Below are positions 26,987 to 35,696 of a DNA stretch of 64,000 nucleotides, in pieces. Source of the DNA: Clostridium estertheticum (GTDB taxonomy: Bacteria > Bacillota > Clostridia > Clostridiales > Clostridiaceae); assembly GCF_026650985.1 (NCBI RefSeq), contig NZ_CP086239.1, positions 1,922,001 through 1,986,000 on the forward strand, in the 5' to 3' direction. Made by a program: the position numbers and the translations under genes. Numbering within the stretch: the stretch's first letter is position 1; every line of letters begins with the position of its first letter. The notes under the pieces are model-generated. The model made no database searches and had not been told where the DNA came from. It worked only from the letters and a program-made list of their open reading frames with translations.

Positions 26987-27394
26987 ATGGAAGGGTCGAA
27001 AATAAACATAATCATTGCTGATGACAACAAAGACTTTAGTAATATTCTTAATGATTATATATCAATGCAAAAGGATATTGTTGTTACGGGTATCGCAGCG
27101 AATGGAATAGAAGCATTAGCGTTGATTCAAGAAAAAAAGCCTGATGTAGTAATACTTGATATGAATATGCCTATTATGGATGGGTTGGAGGTTCTAGAAA
27201 GGTTAACTACAATGAATTTTGATATAAAGCCCCATATACTAGTTTTATCAGCAGTTGCAAAAAAAACAACAACTCAAAAAGCCCTAGCACTAAGAGCCGA
27301 TTATTATGTCCTAAAACCTTTTAGCATTGAAACATTAGTTAAAAAAATAAGACAAATTATGAACGTTGCTATATTGGGTCCCGCCAACATTTAG
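26987..27394 (+). pseudogene. Spo0A-like response regulator reduced to its receiver domain
   Basis: The 135 residues match the receiver of Spo0A, closely resembling the N-terminal half of the 40305 gene: IIIADDNKDFSNILNDYISM, phospho-acceptor Asp58 in VVILDMNMP, and YYVLKPF. The Spo0A DNA-binding domain is absent, and the frame ends in unrelated NVAILGPANI. The ribosome binding site AAAGGAGATTG is good, so a free receiver could still be made and could act as a phosphate sink. GAD in the active-site region is changed to RAD. I call it a truncated gene. Confidence 0.75.
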
Positions 27395-27537
27395 CTGAAT
27401 CACACCAACAAGAATAAAAAACAGCCTAAAACTAATTAATATCAATGTTTATCATCAATCTAAGAAAAAGGCGTTGCTGCCTCTTGGGTTGGTGGATAAT
27501 ATATGAAGAATACGTAGTATGTTGACTAAAGATTATA
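27395..27537. other. Gene-free stretch
   Basis: Short remnant-rich sequence between the receiver gene and the acetyltransferase scrap. Nothing identifiable was seen. Confidence 0.4.
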
Positions 27538-27657
27538 TTATTCAGCAACTTTCATGCGCCACCAAATTTCATCGTCTGTTTCCTTATATTTTTTCATTCC
27601 ACATTTTTTCAAAACTCTGTGTGAAGCACTATCAGCTACTGATAAATTCGGCCCGTG
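27538..27657 (-). pseudogene. GNAT acetyltransferase C-terminal scrap
   Basis: The minus strand encodes NLSVADSASHRVLKKCGMKK followed by YKETDDEIWWRMKVAE and TAA. SASxRVLxKCGF is the common C-terminal motif of GNAT N-acetyltransferases. The rest of the gene is missing. Confidence 0.7.
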
Positions 27658-27658
27658 T

Positions 27659-27730
27659 GGTTCGGTACTTTGACATTCTATGATATAGCACTATGTTTGA
27701 CAGTCTTGTTCGGATATGGTCAATTTGTCA
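27659..27730. repeat. 70-bp dispersed repeat, second copy at 39466-39537
   Basis: GGTTCGGTACTTTGACATTC through GGTCAATTTGTCACTAA is nearly identical to 39466-39537. Both copies follow gene scraps read on the minus strand. It may be the end of a lost insertion sequence. Confidence 0.65.
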
Positions 27731-28899
27731 CTAAATAGTCCCTTTTTAATCTGGGTGTTTTTGCCTATCCACCCGAAAAGGTATGTTAGTATGATGCAGT
27801 AACAGCATCCAGTTGTACTGCTATTATAAGTCATTCTATAATTAAGTAGACCTCCACCATTAATAGTATAGTGTACATCTGCCCATGCTGAGTTTACATT
27901 AGATTTTAACCAAATTATACCGGTAGCTAAATCTTTTTTATACATACCGTAAGTATAATCTTGAGCTGGAGGTGCATTAATAGTATATTGTGCAGTTACA
28001 ACCTCTGAATCTATAAATCCACTTTTGCTTGCATATGTTTTTAAAGTTGTTGTACTGGATATTGTAATTGGAGCACTATACACTGATGAATTTATATTTG
28101 GTGTTGATCCATCCAAGGTATACCTTATGGTAGCTCCAGAGGTTGAACAACTTAATTTTACAGTTTGTGCAGTGGTATATTGACCTCCTTGTACACTAAG
28201 TGCTGGAGTTGTAACTTTTGAAGATACAGATCCTTGTTGATAAACATGTACATAGTCAACATACATTCTAGCAGGGAATGGAGTTGATCCATCTGGGTTT
28301 CCGGGCCATTGTCCACCTACTGCTAGATTAAGAAGAATAAAAAATGGTTTATGGAATTCATCTGTACCATTAATATTATTAGTTATATTTGCTTCCATAT
28401 ACTGAGTTCCATCTATGGACCATTTAATTGAGTTGGTATCCCATTCAATTCCATAAACATGGTATTGAGTTACGTTGATGTTATTTGATGGATTTCCATA
28501 AGTTGCATGTCCATTATAATCCCAGTGAATTGTACTATGAACAAAAGCTTCATTATTTATATGTTCCATAATATCAATTTCACCACATGCAGGCCAATTT
28601 ACTTGAGGAATATTTGAGCCTAACATCCAAAAAGCTGGCCATATGCCTTGTCCCTTTGTAAGCTTTATTTTTGCTTCAACTTTTCCATAAGTAAAATCCT
28701 TTAATCCTTGAGTTTTCAAACGAGCTGATGTGTAGCCCATTCCACCATATGATTCTTTTTTTGCTTCAATAATAAGATTCGAGTTTTCAATTCTAGCATT
28801 ATCAGATCGGTTTGTATAATATTCTAATTCATTATTTCCCCATCCACCACTGCCAGTTTCATATGCCCAATTTGAAGTATTTATTGTACTTGTATCAAA
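27691..28899 (-). pseudogene. GH16 beta-1,3(4)-glucanase with binding modules, truncated at both ends
   Basis: The minus strand encodes the GH16 N-terminal region from FDTSTINTSNWAYETGSGGW (28899) without a start or signal peptide; a stop codon lies directly upstream. It has the catalytic motif GEIDIMEH and the family block QYHVYGIEWDTNSIKWSIDG. After the catalytic domain come a chitobiase C-terminal-like/FnIII module (IRYTLDGSTPNINSSVYSAP) and the start of a CBM56-like beta-glucan module (AWADVHYTINGGG). The latter breaks off at about 27790, where a MITE-family end (27752-27789) interrupts it. The longest Met-initiated frame (28740-27691) would lack an essential strand and has a foreign tail. 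Confidence 0.85.
27752..27789. repeat. Single end of the MITE-like repeat family, breaking the GH16 gene
   Basis: TGGGTGTTTTTGCCTATCCA followed by CCCGAAAAGGTATGTTAG is the same terminal sequence as the left end at 12198. The GH16 C-terminal module is cut at this point. Confidence 0.6.
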
Positions 28900-29140
28900 T
28901 TAATTTATTTTGCAATACACACCAGTATGGTAGTTTTCCATTTAATGGTCTCGCCATCATAATTCTGAATCACACCAGTAGGAACCTTAAAACATCTTCA
29001 TAGGGGTATGGCACCGATTCTTGTAAAAAACCATGGTATGAGTAAAATATTTACATTTAAGCTATCTATATAGACAGTTTGTATCAAAAAGAAACTTAAT
29101 AAATAAGATTTACAGGTTTATCCTACTTAAAACTATCTAT

Positions 29141-29242
29141 ATAAGTATTCAAGGTGACAAAAAAACTTAATCATAAACTGATGTATCTAAGTCTTTTCAA
29201 TGGATAAACGATATAATTTACAGCTTTTTACTTCTGCTATGG
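29141..29242. repeat. About 100-bp inverted repeat, arm 1 (mate 34715-34817)
   Basis: AAGTATTCAAGGTGACAAAA through GATATAATTTACAG recurs on the opposite strand at 34715-34817 with only a handful of differences. The tail of this arm also resembles 10800-10870. The two arms enclose 5.5 kb carrying PL9 copy b, calpain copy 2 and the chemoreceptor. Confidence 0.75.
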
Positions 29243-29640
29243 TTTTTTACACGAATTGTTTCCGTATGCCTACTATAACTTCATTTTAACTAACTTGTTT
29301 TGAGTAAAAAATAAGAACTTTATCATTTAGTGATTAAACCCTAGATATATCAATGCTTTACAATGATGTTATATGTTTTTTAAACTTAGAACTATTGTCT
29401 ATTAATTATAAGTCAGAATATTTAAATAATAGTGTTGAATTGTGAATAACTGGCTTAACGTTGTTAATTTACGCTTTGCGATCACTACCCCTAATAGGTT
29501 AAACTAATTATATATTTAAATCCATATACTGTAAATAAGGTTATTTTCATTTTTCGTGTTTTTCGTCTTAATTTGAGGACTTCCCCTCTAAATGGGTATG
29601 CAGAACTGGTTTGAGTCCCCCATTAAAATGCAAATAAAAA

Positions 29641-29677
29641 AAATCACTATTTACAATTTCAATATAAATAGTGATTT
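29641..29677 (-). terminator. Terminator of PL9 copy b
   Basis: AAATCACTATTTA pairs perfectly with TAAATAGTGATTT. On the minus strand it is followed by a run of T, 36 bases past the gene's stop. Confidence 0.85.
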
Positions 29678-29712
29678 TTTATTATATTAAGATATAAGCA
29701 TATTTTTATAAA

Positions 29713-30843
29713 CTAGTTATTAATACCAGGCAATGGAGTATTAGGAGCTGTTGCTGTTAAAGTGCCTCCTGTAACTTTTGCACCAGAATATATGTTACAA
29801 TTTCCTGTCGTTGTACAATTTGTAAAAGTAAATACATGTCCATTACCAGGATTGTAAGGGAAATTAAAGTTGCCTTTAGTAGTTTTTTGATTAGCATTAA
29901 GTATGTTATTTGCACCATTTCTATTAGCATCACAACCAGTAAGAGATAAAGATGCGCCACTATTATTTTGAGAAAATCCAGCTGCTTTATTGTCATATGA
30001 TTTACATCCAGTTACTACATGATTACCTAATGATCTGTGTGTACCTTTTGGAGGTTGTTGATTACCACCAAGTTTAATGCCATCACCATTCATACCTGAG
30101 TTATTGAGCGAATTTTGTGGATCACCATGATAGTATCCATTTTTAGTAGCAGTACAATTAGTTATTGTAACTGCTTCATCAGTTCCAAGTAAATCCCAAC
30201 CATCGTCTGAATTGTTATAAGAGGTACAACTTATAAATTTGTTTCCTGCTCCAGCAGCAAGTTTACAGGCAAACCCATCTGCATTTGAACCCTTTGTGCC
30301 TATATCATAGTTATCAAAAGAAAAACAACCTTGGACTAAATTGTCGTGAGCACCAGCTGTAATTTGTAATCCTGCATCATTATTGTTATCTGTTGTACAG
30401 TTTGTAATTGTATTGTTATTAGATGCAGCACCTTTCATTAATATACCATTATCACCAGCACTATATACCTCTATATTGTTTAGTTCCCAGTATGAATTTG
30501 TGATGTTAATTCCATAAGAACTATCTCCATCTTGTTCACCAGTAAAATCAAGTTTAACTTTTGCCGTACCTGATGATTTTAGTTTTATAGTGTTTCCTAT
30601 AGCTCCATCTTTATTTAATACAATAGGTGCTGTTAGTTTGTAGGATGGGCTAGTAAGCAAAATTGTATCACCAGGTACAGCTTTATTTATAGCTGCCTGG
30701 ATAACTGCTGAATCATTAGCAGTACCGGTACTTCTTACCTGTATAGGTGCTGAGGCTGCATATACATTGCTTGTTAATTGTGGCAGTGAAAATAAGGAAA
30801 GAGAAAACACTGCAGAAACTAGTAGACATAATTTTTTTTTCAT
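29713..30843 (-). CDS. Secreted pectate lyase, polysaccharide lyase family 9 (copy b)
   Basis: A 376-residue extracellular lyase. The signal peptide covers residues 1-29 (LCLLVSAVFSLSLFSLPQLT, cleavage near VYA-AS). The parallel beta-helix carries the PL9 signature NADGFACKLAAGAGN (catalytic Lys), NNSDDGWDLLG and NGDGIKLGGNQQ, plus AAGFSQNN. It is related to 18763-19755 but clearly diverged, so it is an older paralogue rather than a recent copy. The ribosome binding site is AAAAGGAGTTTTT. A perfect palindrome of the cre type (30876-30889) sits between promoter and ribosome binding site. Confidence 0.92.
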   Translation of the reverse strand: MKKKLCLLVSAVFSLSLFSLPQLTSNVYAASAPIQVRSTGTANDSAVIQAAINKAVPGDTILLTSPSYKLTAPIVLNKDGAIGNTIKLKSSGTAKVKLDFTGEQDGDSSYGINITNSYWELNNIEVYSAGDNGILMKGAASNNNTITNCTTDNNNDAGLQITAGAHDNLVQGCFSFDNYDIGTKGSNADGFACKLAAGAGNKFISCTSYNNSDDGWDLLGTDEAVTITNCTATKNGYYHGDPQNSLNNSGMNGDGIKLGGNQQPPKGTHRSLGNHVVTGCKSYDNKAAGFSQNNSGASLSLTGCDANRNGANNILNANQKTTKGNFNFPYNPGNGHVFTFTNCTTTGNCNIYSGAKVTGGTLTATAPNTPLPGINN

Positions 30844-30875
30844 TAATAAAAACTCCTTTTCGTAAATATATTTTT

Positions 30876-30889
30876 TGTTAACGTTAACA
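30876..30889. promoter_or_regulatory. Perfect cre-type palindrome before PL9 copy b
   Basis: TGTTAACGTTAACA is a 14-bp palindrome with a central CG, as in LacI/CcpA operators. It lies downstream of the predicted -10, a position that would block transcription. CcpA or a LacI-family pectin regulator could bind it. Confidence 0.6.
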
Positions 30890-30906
30890 TTTTTATGTAC
30901 TTATTG

Positions 30907-30934
30907 ATTATACCTTAATATTAAGAAAATTCAA
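30907..30934 (-). promoter_or_regulatory. Predicted sigma-A promoter of PL9 copy b
   Basis: On the minus strand TTGAAT (30934-30929), 16 bases, then TATAAT (30912-30907). Transcription would start near 30900 and run through the palindrome at 30876. Confidence 0.6.
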
Positions 30935-31406
30935 ACACTTTTTTTGTAATTTTTTCTTAGTTTTGAAAAAAATATGTAAAATACAATATTTAGTCATTGG
31001 AAAGAGCATTAATATCTACGTATAAACGCTAATCTCATTGGGGTTCAGGCATTTTTTAGCGAAAAATATACTCTAAGCTCTCAACTATTCTTATTAATAC
31101 CAGCAAACATGTATTAATTGAACAGAAAACGGCTATAAGCGTGTAAAAAAATGGATTTTGAATTTAAATACTTGTTTAATCACTAATAAAAAATATCTGG
31201 TAATGGCTTATAAAATAATTAATGAGCTATTACCAGATATTTTTTTAATGTTGTTCATTAAAGTATAGTTAAATGAGACGTTGAAAAAGACGGATAATAG
31301 TATCTATAAACCCATCCAACTGGTTTCAAAAGTATATCATGACGCTTAATAGGTTTCATGATACACTTAGTAATAAAACAATAATAGTAATTTGTGGGGA
31401 GTTGTT
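30935..31406. other. Gene-free stretch
   Basis: It contains the terminator-like hairpin at 31192 but no coding region. The serine recombinase remnant begins at its right edge. Confidence 0.5.
31192..31241. terminator. Strong hairpin terminator
   Basis: AATATCTGGTAATGGCT pairs with AGCTATTACCAGATATT (one mismatch). Runs of A before and T after make it bidirectional. No gene ends immediately before it, so it may be left from a deleted gene. Confidence 0.75.
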
Positions 31407-31790
31407 AGGTTAGGACGTAACTTCATGGATACCCCAAAGGAACTACAATATTTCTTTGAGAGAAGTATAAAAGTAATAATACTTGATAACCCCTTAGTAA
31501 ACATAGGAGACATCAAGTTAGATTATACGATAAACAATATGCTTATTAATTTCTTGTCTTATATAGCCGATAAAGAAAGGGAGAAAATATAGGGTAGAGT
31601 TATAGAAGGATTAAAGAATGTGAAGAGTAAAGGTATTAAATTGGGTAGCCCTAATAGAAAGTTACCTGAAGATTTTAAGAAGTATTATAATAAGTGGAAA
31701 GGTAAAGAAGTAACAGGCGTTGAATTTGCAAAGCTATTGAAGATAAGCAAATCCACATTATATAGACACATAAAAGAATATGAAATGTAA
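31407..31790 (+). pseudogene. Serine recombinase C-terminal remnant, cassette copy 2
   Basis: It begins at RLGRNFMDTPKELQYFFERS, the same truncation point as the 14370 copy. A CAG-to-TAG stop follows SYIADKEREKI. The DNA-binding end (EVTGVEFAKLLKISKSTLYR, HIKEYEM) is intact in sequence and ends at TAA 31788. The catalytic domain is absent, so it cannot recombine DNA. Confidence 0.85.
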
Positions 31791-32115
31791 GAGAGGGTTA
31801 ACGCCTTCTTTTTTTATGGAATGAATTAAGAACGTTATGTTACATTCATAAATTTTAACAAAGTAGTTTCTTTAAAATTGATTTATTAAAATTGATAAGA
31901 GGATATTATTTTTTTGGTTAAACAAGTAATAAACGACAACCTCCAAAGAACAAATAATTAACATTTTACCATATTAAGGGTTTTATAATTTTTTTTATGA
32001 TCAAAAAATGACTGTTCCTGCTTTTTCTATTGTATTTTATTGTATTTTTAGATAAGTTAATATTAACAAAGGTACAACCATTAAGGATTTATATAAAACA
32101 AAGGGGGATTTAAAA
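31791..32115 (+). repeat. Duplicated promoter block, cassette copy 2
   Basis: It matches 18116-18655 and the inverted 36426-36920: a terminator-like AGGGTTAACGCCTTCT, the 200-bp AT-rich part, ATGACTGTTCCTGC, a doubled ATTGTATTTT (32029-32048) and AAGGGGGATTTAAAAATG. About 160 bases are missing compared with the other copies. The gap lies between two short AAGGATTTA repeats, consistent with a slippage deletion. Confidence 0.8.
32029..32048 (+). promoter_or_regulatory. Doubled ATTGTATTTT motif
   Basis: Two perfect 10-bp units, about 70 bases ahead of the calpain-like copy 2 start. GATAAGTTAATATTAAC follows and may include the -10 region. Confidence 0.5.
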
Positions 32116-32850
32116 ATGAAAAAATTTAAAATGAAAGTCATTACTTCATGTCTATCTTTAGGACTGGTTGCAGGTACTCTATTTACACCAGTTTCTGCTT
32201 TTGCAGGAACAATAGGTGATCCAACAACGCAACTTGATGGGAGACTAAGCATATTCCACCAGGGAGCTGCTAATGATTGCGGTGCTGTTTCTGGAATACA
32301 GGCATTAGCTAATAGTAAATTTGGTAAAAAATTTTTAAGTAAAGTGATCTCAGTTGACAGTAATGGTAGTTATACACTCAATTTCGGTTCCGGAAAACAG
32401 ACAGTATCGGAAACAGATGTAGCCAATGCATACATAAGCGGAGACCTTGATGCTAGAGTTATAGAAGCTGGGATGCAAAAAGCCATGAATGTTTATAATG
32501 GTTGTTTTGCTTGTGATGTATTTGCGAAAATGACAGGATTCGGCCAAAATGTAGTTAGTGGAGATACTGCTAAAACGAATATGATGAATACTATGACTTT
32601 AAAATGTAACTCTGGAGATGGTATTACAGCTGCCTGTGATTTTAGTATAGCTGATCCAAGTAAAGGGATTATAGGGGATGGAGGTCACTCATATTCAATA
32701 AAGAGTGTAACTAAAGACACTGTAGTAGTAATAAATCCATGGGATACTTCTAAATTTATAAATATGTCTAGAAGTCAGTTTGAAAGTTCTATAAGGTATA
32801 TGACATATGTAGATGAAGCAACAAATAAAATTGTAGTTTTTTGGAATTAA
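32116..32850 (+). CDS. Secreted calpain-like cysteine peptidase, copy 2
   Basis: A 244-residue protein differing from 11066-11800 at only about ten residues (for example TIGDP for TMGDP, NGCFACD for DGCFACD). Signal peptide, Cys55, His191 and Asn207 are all preserved. The DNA is nearly identical through the coding region, but the upstream regions are unrelated: this copy uses the recombinase-linked promoter block, copy 1 uses the region with the GTAACT palindrome. The same protein is thus under two different promoters. Downstream flank matches that of broken copy 3. Protease function is inferred from motif order. Confidence 0.8.
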   Translation: MKKFKMKVITSCLSLGLVAGTLFTPVSAFAGTIGDPTTQLDGRLSIFHQGAANDCGAVSGIQALANSKFGKKFLSKVISVDSNGSYTLNFGSGKQTVSETDVANAYISGDLDARVIEAGMQKAMNVYNGCFACDVFAKMTGFGQNVVSGDTAKTNMMNTMTLKCNSGDGITAACDFSIADPSKGIIGDGGHSYSIKSVTKDTVVVINPWDTSKFINMSRSQFESSIRYMTYVDEATNKIVVFWN

Positions 32851-32951
32851 GTTATATAAAATTTGTTATTTTCATTTAGTATGTGCAGTTAAAATATCTA
32901 GTGTATATTCGTTCTGGAGAGCTAGAAGAATGTTTGAACTTATAAGGAAAA

Positions 32952-32975
32952 AGCAGTAATTTTTTAATTACTGCT
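32952..32975 (+). terminator. Terminator after calpain-like copy 2
   Basis: AGCAGTAATT pairs perfectly with AATTACTGCT around TTTT, then GATTTT. Confidence 0.7.
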
Positions 32976-33123
32976 GATTTTGCCAAAGATGATCCTAGGC
33001 TAATTTTTTTGTTGGACTAAGACTAATTTTATTATATATCGTTGTAAACATTCAGAATAGCAATTGTATATCGATGTTTTGAATGTAACACAATTGAGTT
33101 ACATTCACTTTGAGGCTATTGAA

Positions 33124-33170
33124 GGCATAAAATATAGGTGCTATATACTCGCACCTATGTTTTTTATGCC
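33124..33170 (-). terminator. Terminator of the PocR-type chemoreceptor gene
   Basis: GGCATAAAATATAGGTGC pairs with GCACCTATGTTTTTTATGCC with small bulges. It lies 55 bases past the stop at 33226 on the minus strand. Confidence 0.7.
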
Positions 33171-33225
33171 TATATTTACTATGTTTTAATAAAAACAATC
33201 AATAAACACTTTATTATGTTAAATG

Positions 33226-34269
33226 CTAATTATCATTTGCCATTGCATTTAATTCATCAGCTAAAGTTGTAACTTCCATAAGAGTAGAAGTAACCTCTTG
33301 AATTGCAGCTGATTGTTGCTCTGTAGTCTCAAGTGTAGCATGAGAAGTTTCAATAGTCTTATCAACAGACTCTTGTATTTTATTTGTAAGATTTAATATT
33401 TTTACAGCGGTTTCCTTTGAATTTTGTGATAAAGACCTTATCTCAGTTGCAACTACACCGAAGCCTCTACCAGCCTCTCCTGCCCTAGCAGCTTCTATAG
33501 CAGCATTTAATCCAAGCATCTTTGTTTGATCTGCTATACTTTTTATAGAATCCAATATTGAATTTATCTCTATAGATATGTTCTTTACGTTAATAATCTC
33601 TTCACTTAAGTTATGTTGGTTATTTGTTACTGTTATGGAAGAAGCACTGAGTTCTTCCATAGTTGCAGAAATTTGGCTAAAATTATCTGCAAGAGTTTGA
33701 GACATTATACTTAATTTGAGTTTTTCATAGCCAGCCTGTGACAGTGAATTCGTTACTATTGAGAGCACCTCAGCAGCAGCTATTACATTTTTCTCATGAG
33801 TTATGTGAATTTCATTAATTGCCTTTACATAATCGTCTTCATTAACACCAATTTCTTTCGCTGTTTTCCTAAATTCTGCTTCTGATGGAGATGAAGTAAA
33901 AACTTGTCCTCCTAAAATGCTTCCAATATGATAATCACCTACCAATATGGGCGCAGCAAAATCTAATAATCCAGCATGACAAGTATGAATATATGGTTTA
34001 CCTGTTTTTGTAGCCTCTTCTCCACATTCTTTGTGTGATAATGCACAATGATTATGGCCTATTTTAGTTGACTGTGTAAAGCTTAAACAGGCCCTTGTAT
34101 AAGAACTTGGTTTAGTTACAGCAATGCCATCTTTGTCTACAGTAACACTCGACATAGTAAGTGCAGTAGCAAAATTGTCTTGAAATGTTTGCAGTAACTT
34201 AATATCAATAACATCTTTGATTTCTAGGACATTTAAATCCAAGTCACCATTTGGTAATTTCTTAATCAT
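33226..34269 (-). CDS. Soluble chemoreceptor: PocR ligand domain plus methyl-accepting signalling domain
   Basis: A 347-residue protein without membrane segments. The PocR-type sensor (about residues 15-180) shows [20 protein letters not shown], conserved cysteines ([37 protein letters not shown]) and GSILGGQVF. The MCP hairpin (about 190-347) has the conserved tip, [20 protein letters not shown]. It would signal to CheA/CheW from the cytoplasm. PocR domains sense small organic compounds such as 1,3-propanediol or related ligands; the true ligand here is unknown. Placed between cell-wall-degrading genes, it might link substrate-derived metabolites to motility. Confidence 0.9.
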   Translation of the reverse strand: MIKKLPNGDLDLNVLEIKDVIDIKLLQTFQDNFATALTMSSVTVDKDGIAVTKPSSYTRACLSFTQSTKIGHNHCALSHKECGEEATKTGKPYIHTCHAGLLDFAAPILVGDYHIGSILGGQVFTSSPSEAEFRKTAKEIGVNEDDYVKAINEIHITHEKNVIAAAEVLSIVTNSLSQAGYEKLKLSIMSQTLADNFSQISATMEELSASSITVTNNQHNLSEEIINVKNISIEINSILDSIKSIADQTKMLGLNAAIEAARAGEAGRGFGVVATEIRSLSQNSKETAVKILNLTNKIQESVDKTIETSHATLETTEQQSAAIQEVTSTLMEVTTLADELNAMANDN

Positions 34270-34824
34270 ATAAAACTCCTTCGATATTTAATTTAAATCT
34301 TTTTAATTTATAAGCACTCATATTTCTATTTTTATAACAAATAAAAGTGTACTAGTTAATCGTGTAAACTTAGGTGTACGAAATATTTCTTATGTACTCA
34401 CTCATCCACTTCTAAGTTAAATACAGCTAGTTCACAATATCTCAAATTAATACAATTTATCTTATGGATTTCATCTGAAACCCTTATTTCGTTATTTTTG
34501 TCATCGAGATTAAAAATTAAATCTTTAGTTTTTTTGTGTGAATTAATTTATAAGATAATAACCAGTTAAAAATAAAAAATTTGTTATTAGTTTTGTGATA
34601 ATTTCATGAATTTACTTTATTCCCTATATAATTTTCTATATTTTTGTTGGTTTTGAAGTGTTTTTCCTATTCCCATAATAATTAATTTATCATCATTTTT
34701 TGAAAAGTTAAAAAACATAACAGGAGTAAAAACCTGTAAATTATATCGTTTATCCATTGAAAATACTTAGATACATTAGTTTATGATTAAGTTTTTTAGT
34801 CACCTTGAATACTTATAAAAAAAG
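34270..34824. other. Gene-free stretch with inverted-repeat arm
   Basis: AT-rich leader of the chemoreceptor gene, then the inverted-repeat arm at 34715-34817. No gene is supported. Confidence 0.5.
34715..34817. repeat. About 100-bp inverted repeat, arm 2 (mate 29141-29242)
   Basis: This is the reverse complement of 29141-29242 with a few changes. It could support inversion of the 5.5-kb segment between the arms. Confidence 0.75.
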
Positions 34825-34855
34825 CTACAACTGTATAAGTATAACACAGTTGTAG
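34825..34855 (-). terminator. Terminator of the expansin-GH12 unit
   Basis: CTACAACTGT pairs perfectly with ACAGTTGTAG. Minus-strand T run follows (GCTTTTTT). It is 17 bases past the GH12 stop. Confidence 0.85.
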
Positions 34856-34871
34856 TTTTTCTTTCATTTCT

Positions 34872-35666
34872 CTAATTAAATATTACAGAAAAAGTATTTG
34901 TGTTAAAATTATAACCTTTACCACCATTATAACTTGATGTAATCTCATATCCAAATTGTATATTATCGAATACAATATCTCCATACCATTTTGGTGTATT
35001 CTTAATCCAGTTAGCTATTGCCTTAATATCTAGAGACCCTGAACTAATATTTCCATTAGTTCTTATAAATGAGTAAACCATATTTCCTGTATTATTTGAT
35101 CCATTGTTTCCTATATATACATTCCATGTATGACCTCCTATAGATACATTTTTATACACTGGAATAGGACCTGCTGAATCCCACTTATATGAAATTGGAT
35201 TTACTGCTCCATATTGATTCATCCATAACATAATTTCATGCTTATTCTTACTAGGATGACTAGGATCATAAGCATTAGGATCAGATAACCATATATCATA
35301 GGCAGTTTCCATAGAAGTTCCACTTGTAGGAACTGTAACATTGAAGCTACTTGTAGCTGTCTTTACAGTACTTAACTTTTTGTTTATTGCTTTTTCAACA
35401 TGGGGGTAGGATTTTATTCCTCCCGTATTGGGCTGTGCTGACCATGTTCCCCAATTACTATATGAGTTAGCCCAAATAGTTTGAGGTCCTACTGTATCTT
35501 GTGACCATACGTCATTATTTAATGTATATCCACCATTAGACCATGCCCCATATTTTTCTGGTGATGACCATATTGCAGCAGCATTTGCTTTATTATTAGC
35601 TCCAAATGCTGTTAACACTGCTGTAAATAATAAAATTGACATTCCAACTTTTATAATTTTTTTCAT
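34872..35666 (-). CDS. Secreted GH12 endoglucanase/xyloglucanase
   Basis: The 264-residue enzyme hydrolyses beta-1,4-glucan or xyloglucan. The ATG at 35666 (MKKIIKVGMS) follows GGTGGGTAAAATT; an in-frame ATG 18 bases earlier overlaps that ribosome binding site and is rejected. Signal peptide about residues 1-29 (cleavage near ANA-AA). The catalytic beta-jelly roll shows the GH12 nucleophile region KHEIMLWMNQYG and the acid/base region FGYEITSSYNGG. No binding module. It starts 31 bases after the expansin stop and is surely co-transcribed with it; the pairing of a wall-loosening protein with a xyloglucan-type enzyme makes functional sense. Confidence 0.92.
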   Translation of the reverse strand: MKKIIKVGMSILLFTAVLTAFGANNKANAAAIWSSPEKYGAWSNGGYTLNNDVWSQDTVGPQTIWANSYSNWGTWSAQPNTGGIKSYPHVEKAINKKLSTVKTATSSFNVTVPTSGTSMETAYDIWLSDPNAYDPSHPSKNKHEIMLWMNQYGAVNPISYKWDSAGPIPVYKNVSIGGHTWNVYIGNNGSNNTGNMVYSFIRTNGNISSGSLDIKAIANWIKNTPKWYGDIVFDNIQFGYEITSSYNGGKGYNFNTNTFSVIFN

Positions 35667-35696
35667 AATTTTACCCACCTTCATTTAAATTTTAAT

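Larger units (their letters stand above)
28900..29712. other. Gene-free stretch made of dispersed repeats
   Basis: It contains the inverted-repeat arm 29141-29242 (mate at 34715-34817), the repeat 29270-29352 (mate at 1808-1885) and the terminator at 29641. No coding region is supported. Confidence 0.6.
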
